Assembly (NCBI RefSeq): GCF_041679265.1
Contig: NZ_JBGFSM010000007.1
Span: 62,001 to 126,000, forward strand
Source: Autumnicola sp041679265
Lineage (GTDB): Bacteria; Bacteroidota; Bacteroidia; Flavobacteriales; Flavobacteriaceae
Direction of reading: 5' to 3'
DNA: 64,000 nt
The notes beneath the pieces were generated by a model that was given only the letters and a program-made list of their open reading frames with translations, was not told the DNA's origin and made no database searches. The translations under genes and the position numbers were made by a program. Position 1 is the first letter of the stretch; every line of letters begins with the position of its first letter. Shown here piece by piece: positions 53,763 to 62,377 of this stretch.

Positions 53763-54122
53763 CTACAAGTTATTTTTGATTTTTTGGATTAGTGAAAATA
53801 GCATTTTCTTTATTTCATTAATTGCTTCGGTGAGTTTATCAAAGCGATCTTTATAAATGAAATACAAATCTTTTGAAACTAAAATTAAATATTCAAGTTC
53901 AAAAGCAGAACCGGATGAAATATGCAAAAACCGCAGAAATTCTTTTTGCGTTTCTCTTCCACATCCCTCAACTATATTAGTTGGGATCAAAAGGGCAGCT
54001 CGGTTCATCTGGGAAATAAGATTAAATTTTTCGTCTGCAGGAAAAGTCCTGGTGATTTTATATATCTCAAGAACCAATGCATGAGATTTCTGCCAGACCT
54101 TATAGTTCTTATAATCAACCAT
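53763..54122 (-). CDS. Four-helix-bundle protein (S23/IVP family) between hemF and hemB
   Basis: 119 residues, intact. The start YKNYKVWQKSHALVLEIYKITRTFP and the core LISQMNRAALLIPTNIVEGCGR, then HISSGSAFELEYLILVS, mark the second subfamily of four-helix-bundle proteins (the NIxEG type), different from the GANVxEA type at the atp and sco loci. Co-directional with the heme genes and bounded by inverted heptamer arrays. Function unknown. Confidence 0.88.
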   Translation of the reverse strand: MVDYKNYKVWQKSHALVLEIYKITRTFPADEKFNLISQMNRAALLIPTNIVEGCGRETQKEFLRFLHISSGSAFELEYLILVSKDLYFIYKDRFDKLTEAINEIKKMLFSLIQKIKNNL

Positions 54123-54140
54123 ATCAAATTTTTTAAAAAA

Positions 54141-54175
54141 GCATAGAGCTTATTGCTTTAAGCTTATAGCTACTC
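54141..54175. repeat. Right heptamer array of the hemF-hemB cassette (inverted)
   Basis: Five 7-bp units of the pattern GCTTANN (from 54141: GCATAGA, GCTTATT, GCTTTAA, GCTTATA, GCTACTC), the reverse complement of the left units. It runs into the last 6 bases of hemF, so the hemF stop codon is part of the array. Confidence 0.8.
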
Positions 54176-55075
54176 AACCCATCCCCTTGGTTCCATAAGC
54201 ACTTTCAACAGTTTTTCCTCTTCGCTTCCGGGCTGCGGATGGTGGTCGTAAACCCATTGTACCTGTGGAGGCAGGCTCATTAAAATACTCTCAATCCTCC
54301 CATTGGTTTTTAAACCGAATAAGGTGCCTTTATCATGAACAAGATTAAACTCCACGTACCGGCCTCTTCTTATTTCCTGCCAGTTGCGTTGTGCTTCAGA
54401 ATAAGCCAGGTCTTTTCGTTTTTCAACTATAGGCACATAGGCGTTAAGAAAACTATCCCCTACTTCCGTAACAAAATCGTACCATTTTTCTATGCTCATT
54501 TCTTCGGAAGCTTTGCAGTAATCAAAGAATAGTCCTCCAATTCCGCGGGCTTCGTTGCGATGGGAATTCCAAAAATAGTCATCGCATTTTTGCTTGTATT
54601 CCGGGTAAAATTCAGGTTTAAATTTATCACAGGCATTTTTACAAACCTGGTGAAAATGCGCCGCGTCTTCCTCAAAAAGGTAATACGGGGTAAGGTCCTG
54701 ACCCCCGCCAAACCACTGGTCAATCGTATTTCCTTCTTTATCGTACATTTCAAAATAGCGCCAGTTGGCATGCACTGTAGGCACCATGGGATTTTTTGGG
54801 TGGAGCACAAGACTAAGTCCACAGGCGAAAAAATCGACCTCCCCAACTTTAAAATATTTTTGCATGGCGGGAGCAAGGGGCCCGTGCACTGCCGAAATAT
54901 TGACCCCACCTTTTTCGAACACCTCCCCATTTTCTATCACTCTGGTCCTTCCACCGCCACCTTCAGGACGATCCCACAAATCCTCTTTAAATTTAGCTTT
55001 TCCATCAAGTTCTTCCAGTTTTGCAGTTATCGCATCCTGAAGTTCTTCAATGTATTGATAAAATTTCTCTTTCAT
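54170..55075 (-). CDS. hemF: Oxygen-dependent coproporphyrinogen III oxidase
   Basis: 301 residues. FGGGQDLTPYYLFEEDA, RGIGGLFFDY and the C-terminal MSLPPQVQWVYDHHP are the HemF signature. It decarboxylates two propionates to give protoporphyrinogen IX, using oxygen. It starts on the last base of the 131-residue gene's stop codon. Confidence 0.96.
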   Translation of the reverse strand: MKEKFYQYIEELQDAITAKLEELDGKAKFKEDLWDRPEGGGGRTRVIENGEVFEKGGVNISAVHGPLAPAMQKYFKVGEVDFFACGLSLVLHPKNPMVPTVHANWRYFEMYDKEGNTIDQWFGGGQDLTPYYLFEEDAAHFHQVCKNACDKFKPEFYPEYKQKCDDYFWNSHRNEARGIGGLFFDYCKASEEMSIEKWYDFVTEVGDSFLNAYVPIVEKRKDLAYSEAQRNWQEIRRGRYVEFNLVHDKGTLFGLKTNGRIESILMSLPPQVQWVYDHHPQPGSEEEKLLKVLMEPRGWVE

Positions 55076-55470
55076 TAAATTAAAGATTTGGCCTCATTTA
55101 TTTTCTGAATAAGAGAAAAGGAAAAGGTTTTGCTCTCCTGCTGGGAATATTCGTAAAGTGCTATAGCTTTTTGGGCAAGGGAACTTTCAAGTTCTACGGG
55201 TTCAACTTCAGCCATTTTAAGAAAAAGGTCACCCATTTTTTCATAATTTGAAGGGTGAAAATCTTTTTCCTGAAGCATTGTAAGCACTTCCCGTGGTGCT
55301 GAATTTTCTAATCTTAGCAGCTCCAGGTCAAATTTTTCTTTTAGCCGGTTGTTTAACTTTTTCCGCTGCTCTTTTTCCCATAAATCGGGCACCATTTCCC
55401 ACTCCAGCAAATCCTCTAGAACTTCATTCAGCTTTCGTTCCTCTTCGTCTTTAAAGCCTTTCCTTAACAT
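55075..55470 (-). CDS. Hypothetical protein between hemE and hemF
   Basis: 131 residues, soluble, very helical and Glu/Leu rich (DEEERKLNEVLEDLLEWEM, FLKMAEVEPVELES, AIALYEYSQQES). It could be a TPR-like or adaptor protein, but I recognise no family. It starts 11 bases after hemE and overlaps hemF by one base, so it is translationally coupled in the heme operon. Confidence 0.7.
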   Translation of the reverse strand: MLRKGFKDEEERKLNEVLEDLLEWEMVPDLWEKEQRKKLNNRLKEKFDLELLRLENSAPREVLTMLQEKDFHPSNYEKMGDLFLKMAEVEPVELESSLAQKAIALYEYSQQESKTFSFSLIQKINEAKSLI

Positions 55471-55481
55471 ATCTTTTCTGT

Positions 55482-56507
55482 TTAAATTTTATATTCTTTT
55501 ACTGCATCCACAAAAGCCCTTGCATTATCCACCGGAATATCTGGCAAAATGCCATGGCCAAGATTTGCGATATAGGCATCTTTTCCAAATTCATCTATCA
55601 TTTGGTGTACCATTTTTTTAATCTGGGCAGGAGGCGAATATAACCTGGAAGGATCAAAATTTCCCTGTAGCGTAATTCTTCCACCGCTTAAATAGCGGGC
55701 ATTCCTGGCGGTACAGGTCCAGTCTACGCCCAGCGCCGCGGCACCAGACTGAGCCATTTCATTTAAAGCGAACCAGCAACCTTTACCATAAGCAATTACC
55801 GGGACTTCTCCTTTTAGCGCATCAATAATCTGCTGCATATATTTCCATGAAAAGCTTTGATAATCTGTTGGGGAAAGCATCCCACCCCAGGAATCAAAAA
55901 GCTGCACGGCATCTACACCGGCTGCCACTTTTGCCTTCAGATAAGCGATTGTGGTATCGGTAATTTTTTGAAGTAAAGCATGTGCAGCCGCAGGATTGGT
56001 AAAACAGAATTTTTTGGCAAGGTCAAAATTCTTACTTCCCTGGCCCTGCACGGTATAGCACAAGATGGTCCAGGGAGAACCGGCAAATCCAATTAAAGGT
56101 ACTTCATCATTAAGCTCCTCCTTGGTCATTTTTATGGCATCAAAAACGTACTGAAGTTCTTCGTGAACAATCGGGACACGCACTTTTTGAACATCTTCCA
56201 GGGAACGAACGGGATTGGGTAACCACGGCCCCACGCCTGGTTTCATTTGTACTTCAATATTCATGGCCTGAGGGACCACAAGAATATCGCTGAATAAAAT
56301 TGCGGCATCAGGTCCAATTTGTCTTATAGGCATCACGGTAATTTCGGTGGCAAGTTCTGGGGTGCGGCAACGCGTAAAGAAATCGTATTTTTCTTTAAGC
56401 TGCATAAAGTCCGGCAAATATCTTCCCGCCTGGCGCATCATCCAGACCGGGGGCCTTTCTACCGTTTCCCCTTTTAATGCTTTAAGTAATAAATCGTTTT
56501 TGATCAT
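55482..56507 (-). CDS. hemE: Uroporphyrinogen decarboxylase
   Basis: 341 residues. WMMRQAGRYLPDFMQLKEKYDF is the UroD signature, with the essential Asp in the IGPDAAILFSDILVVPQAM segment; the YGKGCWFAL segment is a further conserved UroD stretch. Removes four acetate carboxyls to give coproporphyrinogen III. The RAYT cassette separates it from hemD. Confidence 0.97.
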   Translation of the reverse strand: MIKNDLLLKALKGETVERPPVWMMRQAGRYLPDFMQLKEKYDFFTRCRTPELATEITVMPIRQIGPDAAILFSDILVVPQAMNIEVQMKPGVGPWLPNPVRSLEDVQKVRVPIVHEELQYVFDAIKMTKEELNDEVPLIGFAGSPWTILCYTVQGQGSKNFDLAKKFCFTNPAAAHALLQKITDTTIAYLKAKVAAGVDAVQLFDSWGGMLSPTDYQSFSWKYMQQIIDALKGEVPVIAYGKGCWFALNEMAQSGAAALGVDWTCTARNARYLSGGRITLQGNFDPSRLYSPPAQIKKMVHQMIDEFGKDAYIANLGHGILPDIPVDNARAFVDAVKEYKI

Positions 56508-56536
56508 GTTTCTATTTTCTTTCTCTTAATTTTTAT

Positions 56537-56606
56537 ACCTACAAGGTTTTTTAAACCTTGCAGAAATTATTGCTATCCTTCAAGGTCTTTTTTTGACCTT
56601 GTAGGT
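56537..56606. repeat. REP-like palindromic unit, downstream copy
   Basis: A 70-bp unit with perfect 10-bp inverted ends (ACCTACAAGG and its complement), an 8-bp hairpin (CAAGGTTT with AAACCTTG) and a 7-bp hairpin (CAAGGTC with GACCTTG). It is 63/70 identical to the copy at 57218 and lies in the same orientation, one on each side of the RAYT gene. Confidence 0.88.
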
Positions 56607-56633
56607 TTTAATTTAAATTATAATTGCTATTTA

Positions 56634-57185
56634 TTATTCAAGTCTAAATTTTTCTTCTATTTCCACATTTTTATTTCGGTGTGTGATTATAAAATTTTCC
56701 CTGTTTTCAAATAAGTTCAACACTTCCTCTCGTTTTAAAAGCGTTTCTTTTTTCGAAATTAATGAAGAATAAGAAGAAAAAATGTAGTTTTCAAAATCTT
56801 CTCCAAAGTGCATTTTTGGGTTCAAGGGAACATATAAAATTAGACTTTGAAGGTGTTTTTCCTGTGTAAGTTCAATTCTCTTAAAATGTTTTTCAAATAA
56901 GCTTCCCGTCCTTTCCTCCCGTTTATTAAAAGTCTTGGCATAAGCATTAAATAAATTGGAAAAAGCCTGAGTGACTAATTTTGGTTCGGCTTCAATACGT
57001 ATTACAAGATGAAAATGGTTGCTTAAAAGACAATATGCGAAGGGAGAGACGTAAGTGGAAAGGTATTTTTTGAACAGATTTAGAAAGTATTGCTTATTGG
57101 CATTATTGGTAAAAATTACACAACCATTAATCCCTCTGTTGTAGATGTGATAGTATTTATCTTCTATTAATGATTCCAGTTTCAT
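56634..57185 (-). CDS. REP-associated tyrosine transposase (RAYT, Y1-type)
   Basis: 183 residues, the usual size. HIYNRGIN near the start, the HUH pair in CLLSNHFHLVI (His57, His59), a likely catalytic Tyr in FNAYAKTFNKR (Tyr82) and the later GSLFEKHFKRI and YVPLNPK are the RAYT pattern. Unlike IS200 transposases these are single-copy, act on flanking REP hairpins and are probably domesticated. Both flanking REP copies are present. It sits co-directionally between hemE and hemD. Confidence 0.92.
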   Translation of the reverse strand: MKLESLIEDKYYHIYNRGINGCVIFTNNANKQYFLNLFKKYLSTYVSPFAYCLLSNHFHLVIRIEAEPKLVTQAFSNLFNAYAKTFNKREERTGSLFEKHFKRIELTQEKHLQSLILYVPLNPKMHFGEDFENYIFSSYSSLISKKETLLKREEVLNLFENRENFIITHRNKNVEIEEKFRLE

Positions 57186-57217
57186 TGGCTTTTCTTAAAA
57201 CCTTTGGTTATCTAAGG

Positions 57218-57287
57218 ACCTACAAGGTTTTGTAAACCTTGCAGGAGTTCCTGCTGTCCTGCAAGGTCTTTTTTTGACCTTGTAGGT
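57218..57287. repeat. REP-like palindromic unit, upstream copy
   Basis: The second 70-bp copy. Its seven differences from the other copy fall in loops and linkers, and both main stems are unchanged. In the linker it gains GCAGGA-GT-TCCTGC, a third hairpin that the other copy lacks. Confidence 0.88.
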
Positions 57288-57335
57288 ATATCTTTCGTTC
57301 TAAATTTATTTTACTAATTCCATTTTTCTATCTTA

Positions 57336-57980
57336 TCATCTTCTAAAATATTTCACCACCTGTACAATTACATTTTCAATACTGGGCGTGGTGGCAACAA
57401 CAATATTTCCGATATGTTTTTTTGCTTCTGATGCCGTTGTTTTCCCAATGCAAAAAGCAACTGAATCTTTCAGTCCGTTTTCCTTTATAAAACTCTTTAC
57501 CGCGCTCGGACTAAAAAATAAAATTCCATCAAACTCCTGACTAAACTTTTGAAAATTCAGGCTGGTTTTATACACTTCTATTTCTGTAAAATCCACCTGA
57601 TTGTTCCTGAGGATGGCAGGAAGCTCCTCCCTTCTTTTATTTCCGCAGAAAAAAATAAATTTTTCATGCTTATACTTATTTGTAATAATATTGGCCAGCT
57701 CTGCTGCATGAGTCGCTGTTTCCAAAATTTTAAACTTTTCATTTTTTAAAAAAGAAGAAGTTTTTTCACCCACGCAAAAACAATTTTCTATAGAAACTCC
57801 TTTCTTCAGGATTGCTTTGCCCGCATTTTTACTGGTGATAATAGCATTTTTCACATTAGGAGCTTCAAAACCGATAAAGTCGATTTTTATAGCCTCATAA
57901 TCGACATAGGCGAGTCCGGCATTTAAAATGAGGTTTTGCTGGGAAGAAGTTAATATTTTTGTAGACAGAATGGTAGCCAT
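57336..57980 (-). CDS. hemD: Uroporphyrinogen III synthase
   Basis: 214 residues. The two-lobe HemD layout is visible: ILSTKILTSSQ, FIGFEAPNVKNAIITSKNA, CVGEKTSSFL in lobe one; FFCGNKRREELPAIL, VYKTSL and FFSPSAVKSFI, CIGKTTASEAK in lobe two. The sequence is poorly conserved as in all HemD, but it sits directly after hemC (ATG overlaps the hemC stop) and before hemE. It closes and inverts ring D of hydroxymethylbilane. Confidence 0.9.
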   Translation of the reverse strand: MATILSTKILTSSQQNLILNAGLAYVDYEAIKIDFIGFEAPNVKNAIITSKNAGKAILKKGVSIENCFCVGEKTSSFLKNEKFKILETATHAAELANIITNKYKHEKFIFFCGNKRREELPAILRNNQVDFTEIEVYKTSLNFQKFSQEFDGILFFSPSAVKSFIKENGLKDSVAFCIGKTTASEAKKHIGNIVVATTPSIENVIVQVVKYFRR

Positions 57981-58894
57981 CACTGCTTTATTGCTTTTTT
58001 AAATTCCGCCATGAGTTCGCGGCCACCATTATTCAGGATTTCTTCAGCACAGCGGCTTCCAAAGCCATCAATTTCTTCAACAGCAACTTCTTTTTCCACT
58101 TCAAATTTTTGGCTTCCGTCCATGCTAAAAAGGGCACCTTTAAAATGCACAATTTCATCTTTAAGGGTAGCCAAGGCTCCGATAGGAGCGGTGCAGCCAC
58201 CTTCAAGTTTTCTCAGAAACTCTCTTTCTATGTGCACTGCAATTTGGGTTTTCCTATGATTAAGGGCATTAAGCGCATCTCTGCAAAACGTATCACTTTC
58301 CATAGCTACCACCAGCATTGCACCTTGGGCGGGCGCAGGGATCATCCAGTCCAGGTCTATAAAATTATCTGGTTTTAACTCGATTCTTTCCAGCCCGGCT
58401 GCGGCGAAAATTGCTCCATTCCAGTCATTGTCCTGTAGTTTTTTCATTCGCGTGTTCACATTCCCGCGAAGGTCTACCACCTTATGTTTTGGGTAATTGT
58501 GCAGCCATTGTGCCCTGCGCCTGAGGCTTCCGGTGGCAATAGTGCCTTCAGAATTTAAAAAATCCAGGCCTTTATGAACCAGGATATCTTTGTAATTTGC
58601 CCTTTTCATCACTGCTGCTTCCACAATACCTTTGGGAAGGGCTGTGGGCACATCTTTCATGGAATGAACGGCGATGTCTATTTCACCTTTTATCATGGCA
58701 ACATCCAGCGTTTTGGTAAAAATCCCGGTGATGCCCATTTCATATAAAGGCTGATCCAGGTTGAGGTCGCCGGAAGATTTTACCGGAACAAGTTCGCTTT
58801 TATGGCCAAGCTTTTCCAGCGCGGCCTGCACGGTTTTTGCCTGCCAAAGAGCAAGTTCGCTGTCCCTGGTGCCAATTTTTATGACTCTGTTCAT
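57980..58894 (-). CDS. hemC: Hydroxymethylbilane synthase (porphobilinogen deaminase)
   Basis: 304 residues. The substrate lobe begins IKIGTRDSELALWQAK, AVHSMKDVPT and LRRRAQW follow, and the dipyrromethane-cofactor Cys is in RKLEGGCTAPIG. Polymerises four porphobilinogens. Overlaps hemA by 4 bases and shares one base with hemD. Confidence 0.97.
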   Translation of the reverse strand: MNRVIKIGTRDSELALWQAKTVQAALEKLGHKSELVPVKSSGDLNLDQPLYEMGITGIFTKTLDVAMIKGEIDIAVHSMKDVPTALPKGIVEAAVMKRANYKDILVHKGLDFLNSEGTIATGSLRRRAQWLHNYPKHKVVDLRGNVNTRMKKLQDNDWNGAIFAAAGLERIELKPDNFIDLDWMIPAPAQGAMLVVAMESDTFCRDALNALNHRKTQIAVHIEREFLRKLEGGCTAPIGALATLKDEIVHFKGALFSMDGSQKFEVEKEVAVEEIDGFGSRCAEEILNNGGRELMAEFKKAIKQ

Positions 58895-60147
58895 TTCTGA
58901 AGCTCTTCAAGCTGAAAAACCTTTTGGATAAGTTCCAGGCTTTCATCTGTAGTATTGGAATCTTCCTTGAGATGGTTGGCAAAATGCTTCATTATTTTCT
59001 GAATGATGCGATTGCTAACAATTTCAGCTTGTTCATTATTAAAGTCGGCTATTTTTTTACGCTGAAAGTCCAGTTCTGCATCTTTCATCGTTCTTAGCTT
59101 TTTCTTTAAAGCTTTAATGGTAGGAGCAAATTTGCGGGTTTCCATCCATTTATTGAATTCCCCTTCAACCTCCTCAATAATAAGTTCGGCCTGCGGAATA
59201 AATTGTTTCCGGCGCTCCAGGGTTTCATCGGTCATCTTAGAAAGCTGGTCTAAATGCACGAGTTTCACATTTTGGAGTTCTTCAACATCTTCTGAAACAT
59301 TCTTGGGAATAGAGAGATCCAGCACTAAAAGTTCCTTTTTACAGTAAATAAGCTCTTTGGAGACCGTCGGATTTTGTGCGCCCGTAGCAACAATAAGAAT
59401 ATCGGCTTTTCTTATTTCTGCCTGTAAATCGGCATACTCTTTTACCACAAGGTTAAACTTCCCGGCTATTTTTTCAGCCTTACCTTTGGTGCGGTTAATA
59501 AGGGTGATGTGATCATTTTGCGTATGCTTAATTAAATTCTCACAGGTGTTTCTTCCAATTTTTCCTGTTCCAAATAGAAGAATATTTTTTTCTGAAACAT
59601 TTTCGATATTATTCAGGATATACTGAACAGAGGCGAAGGATACTGATGTTGCCCCGCTGGAGATTTCAGTTTCGTTCTTAATACGCTTACTCGCCTGGAT
59701 CACCGCGTTAACCAGCCTTTCTAAAAAAGGATTGGCAACGCCCATTTTTTTGGAGCGGATAAAGGCTGTCTTTAACTGGCTGATAATTTCAAAATCTCCC
59801 AGTATCTGGCTATCCAGGCCGGTGCCAACTCTAAAAATATGGGAAATCGCTCTATTGTTTTTATGTACATAGGCAACTTTCTCAAATTCTTCAACGGTGC
59901 CGTGGGTATGCTCGCAAAGTAATTTTATAAGCTGAAAAGGATGCTGTGCAAAACCATAAATTTCGGTACGGTTGCAGGTAGAAGTCACCAGAATGCCGTC
60001 AATTCCTTCATTTTTAGCCTGTTGCAAAAGCCTTACTTTAGCATCTTCATCAAGGCTAAAATGTCCTCTTATTTCAGCATCGGCCTTTTTGTAACTTAAG
60101 CCAACGGTATAAAAATGTTTTCCTTTTGAAAATTGATAATCTTCCAT
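58891..60147 (-). CDS. hemA: Glutamyl-tRNA reductase
   Basis: 418 residues from the ATG at 60147; the upstream in-frame sequence to 60174 is in the promoter region. The catalytic Cys is in TSTCNRTEIYG, the NADPH domain begins LLFGTGKIGRNT, and the C-terminal dimerisation helix follows (FQRKKIADFNNEQAEI). It starts the C5 pathway by reducing glutamyl-tRNA to glutamate-1-semialdehyde. First gene of the minus heme run. hemL is not in the window. Confidence 0.96.
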   Translation of the reverse strand: MEDYQFSKGKHFYTVGLSYKKADAEIRGHFSLDEDAKVRLLQQAKNEGIDGILVTSTCNRTEIYGFAQHPFQLIKLLCEHTHGTVEEFEKVAYVHKNNRAISHIFRVGTGLDSQILGDFEIISQLKTAFIRSKKMGVANPFLERLVNAVIQASKRIKNETEISSGATSVSFASVQYILNNIENVSEKNILLFGTGKIGRNTCENLIKHTQNDHITLINRTKGKAEKIAGKFNLVVKEYADLQAEIRKADILIVATGAQNPTVSKELIYCKKELLVLDLSIPKNVSEDVEELQNVKLVHLDQLSKMTDETLERRKQFIPQAELIIEEVEGEFNKWMETRKFAPTIKALKKKLRTMKDAELDFQRKKIADFNNEQAEIVSNRIIQKIMKHFANHLKEDSNTTDESLELIQKVFQLEELQK

Positions 60148-60171
60148 GTACCTATTTAGGGTATGAGCAAG

Positions 60172-60179
60172 CAAAAGTA
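60172..60179 (-). promoter_or_regulatory. -7 element of the hem operon
   Basis: TACTTTTG on the minus strand, 24 bases before the hemA ATG; no -33 TTG is obvious. Confidence 0.5.
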
Positions 60180-60274
60180 ATATAATGAAAAAGGAAAAAA
60201 TAACGCTGTAGGTACTAAATATGTCGATAGATGATTAATATGTCAAAATCAAAGCTATAAATCTGAAAATACTT

Positions 60275-60282
60275 TACTTTTG
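60275..60282 (+). promoter_or_regulatory. -7 element of the AraC-family gene
   Basis: TACTTTTG, 65 bases before the ATG at 60348, divergent from the hemA promoter about 95 bases away. The 200-base gap may also hold operator sites for the regulator; I could not identify a repeat. Confidence 0.5.
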
Positions 60283-60347
60283 TGATAGTACAGGAGCTTT
60301 TTAGCTTAGTTGTTTAGTATGATTCTAAATAATAATTCTTGATAGAT

Positions 60348-61247
60348 ATGGATATTGAAGAAAAAAATACCGCTGTAGGTTTAACAGAGGAAATAAAGGT
60401 GGAGGAAGGCTTTTTTGTTCTAAAGTTTCAAAATGATGGGAAAGAAGCACAACAGTTTGTACGCGAAATAGATAGCAGTTTTATACAATTTCATTTCAGC
60501 GTAAAAGGACATGGAAAATTTATGTTCAATAATAACAATTATGAACTTCCATTAATGGAGGAAAATTCGTTGTTGCTCTACAATCCGCAGCGTAATTTGC
60601 CGTTAAATTTGTCTCTTGCCGCCGATTCCTGGCTGGTTTCCCTGGTGATTTCCATTAAAAAATTCCATTCGCTTTTTTCACAGGAAGCGGATTACATTAG
60701 TTTTTTAAGTACCGAGAACAGGGACAAAAAGTATTATAAAGATGCTCCAATTTCGCCTTCTATGGCAATTGTCCTTAATCAGCTAATGAATTTTAACTTA
60801 ACGCCCAGCATTAAAAATCTTTATTTTAAAGGAAAAGCTTTTGAATTGCTGAGCCTTTATTTTAACAGGACTGAAGATCCAGACGTGGAACAATGCCCAT
60901 TTTTAAGCGATGAAGAAAATATTATAAAAATAAGGAAAGCCAAGGACATTGTGATTTCCCGAATGGCAGAACCTCCTTCTTTACAGGACCTGGCCGATGA
61001 AATAAAACTTAGTCTTAAAAAGCTTAAAGAAGGTTTTAAACAAATCTATGGGGACTCGGTTTATAGTTTTCTTTTTGATTACAAAATGGAATACGCGCGT
61101 AAACTCCTGGATAGTGGGGAATATAATGTAAATGAAGTAGGCCTTAAGGTAGGATACAGCACTTCCAGCCATTTTATCGCGGCCTTTAAAAAGAAATTTG
61201 GCACCACGCCAAAAAAATATATAATGTCATTACCCTCATCGCTGTAA
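60348..61247 (+). CDS. AraC-family transcriptional regulator
   Basis: 299 residues from the ATG at 60348 (a TTG three codons upstream is possible). An N-terminal sensing part (about 1-190) has beta-strand patterns like cupin sensors (FIQFHFSVKGHGKFMF). The C-terminal AraC domain contains SLQDLADEIKLSLKKLKEGFK and NEVGLKVGYSTSSHFIAAFKKKFGTTPKKY. It lies between hemA and hemH, and is therefore a good candidate for heme-gene control, but its ligand and targets are unknown. Confidence 0.88.
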   Translation: MDIEEKNTAVGLTEEIKVEEGFFVLKFQNDGKEAQQFVREIDSSFIQFHFSVKGHGKFMFNNNNYELPLMEENSLLLYNPQRNLPLNLSLAADSWLVSLVISIKKFHSLFSQEADYISFLSTENRDKKYYKDAPISPSMAIVLNQLMNFNLTPSIKNLYFKGKAFELLSLYFNRTEDPDVEQCPFLSDEENIIKIRKAKDIVISRMAEPPSLQDLADEIKLSLKKLKEGFKQIYGDSVYSFLFDYKMEYARKLLDSGEYNVNEVGLKVGYSTSSHFIAAFKKKFGTTPKKYIMSLPSSL

Positions 61248-61316
61248 ATTGGGTGGAACTTATACGACCATAAAAAAGTACAATGCCAGGCTGCTTTACC
61301 TCTAAAATTATAGCCA

Positions 61317-61324
61317 TATTTTTG
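61317..61324 (+). promoter_or_regulatory. -7 element of hemH
   Basis: TATTTTTG, 18 bases before the hemH ATG at 61343; no clear -33 TTG. Confidence 0.5.
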
Positions 61325-61342
61325 TGCTGAAAAAGAAAAGTT

Positions 61343-62377
61343 ATGAGTAAAGGTGTACTCCTTGTTAATTTAGGCTCGCCCGATAGTACCGATCCTAAAG
61401 ACGTAAAAAAATATCTTGGTGAATTCCTGATGGACGAAAGGGTAATTGATGTGCCGCTATGGGCGCGAACGCTTTTGGTAAAAGGAATTATACTTAACAC
61501 CAGGCCAAAAAAATCGGCCGAAGCTTATCAAAAAATCTGGTGGGACGAAGGCTCTCCTTTAATTGTTCTTTCTGAAAGATTACAGGAAAAAATAGATGAT
61601 ATTACCTCGGTTCCTATTTCGCTGGCGATGCGTTATGGAACTCCTAATATTTATAATGGCCTTAAAGAACTGCATGAAAAAGGAGTAGATGAAGTACTGC
61701 TTTTCCCGCTCTACCCGCAATTTGCGATGGCTACTACAGAGACCATTCTGGTTCTCGCAGAAGAACTTCGGAAAAAGCATTTTCCGGACATGAAATTCAC
61801 AACCGTTCCCCCGTTTTATAATCATCCCGATTATATTAGAACTCTGGCCCACAGTATTTCAGAAAACCTGGAAGGAGTAGATTTTCAGCATTTACTTTTT
61901 TCGTACCATGGAGTGCCTGAAAGGCATATCCGCAAGAGCGATATTACCAATTCGCATTGCAAGATTGATGGTTCCTGCTGCCAGACAGCTTCTACGGCAC
62001 ACCAGTTTTGTTACCGCCACCAGTGTTTTGAAACCACGCGACTGGTTGCCGAATACCTGGAATTAAAAGAAAATACGTATAGCGTGTCTTTCCAGTCGCG
62101 CCTGGGCTTTGATCCATGGTTGCAACCGTATACTGACAGGACTATAGAAAGATTTGGAAAACAGGGCATGAAAAACCTTGCTATTGTAACGCCAGCTTTT
62201 GTATCAGATTGCCTTGAAACCCTGGAAGAAATCGCCATGGAAGGAGAGGAGATTTTCCATGAAGTGGGAGGTGAGCAATTTACCGTAGTTCCATGTTTAA
62301 ATGATCGTAAAGACTGGGTGAATGTGCTTTCAAGGTGGATTGATGAATGGGCGCATCAAAAGCCCGTTGAAGCATAA
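61343..62377 (+). CDS. hemH: Ferrochelatase
   Basis: 344 residues. Active-site His in FSYHGVPERHI and the conserved Glu in DCLETLEEIAMEGEE are present. A cysteine set (KIDGSCCQTASTAHQF, YRHQCFE) resembles the extra cysteines of some bacterial enzymes that bind an iron-sulfur cluster. It inserts iron into protoporphyrin IX at the membrane. It shares one base with the MATE gene, so the two are coupled. Confidence 0.96.
   Translation: MSKGVLLVNLGSPDSTDPKDVKKYLGEFLMDERVIDVPLWARTLLVKGIILNTRPKKSAEAYQKIWWDEGSPLIVLSERLQEKIDDITSVPISLAMRYGTPNIYNGLKELHEKGVDEVLLFPLYPQFAMATTETILVLAEELRKKHFPDMKFTTVPPFYNHPDYIRTLAHSISENLEGVDFQHLLFSYHGVPERHIRKSDITNSHCKIDGSCCQTASTAHQFCYRHQCFETTRLVAEYLELKENTYSVSFQSRLGFDPWLQPYTDRTIERFGKQGMKNLAIVTPAFVSDCLETLEEIAMEGEEIFHEVGGEQFTVVPCLNDRKDWVNVLSRWIDEWAHQKPVEA

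Noticed and set aside
53763..54122. Toxin-antitoxin reading of the four-helix-bundle genes
   Set aside because: They are single genes without a partner, and the family has no known toxin or antitoxin activity.
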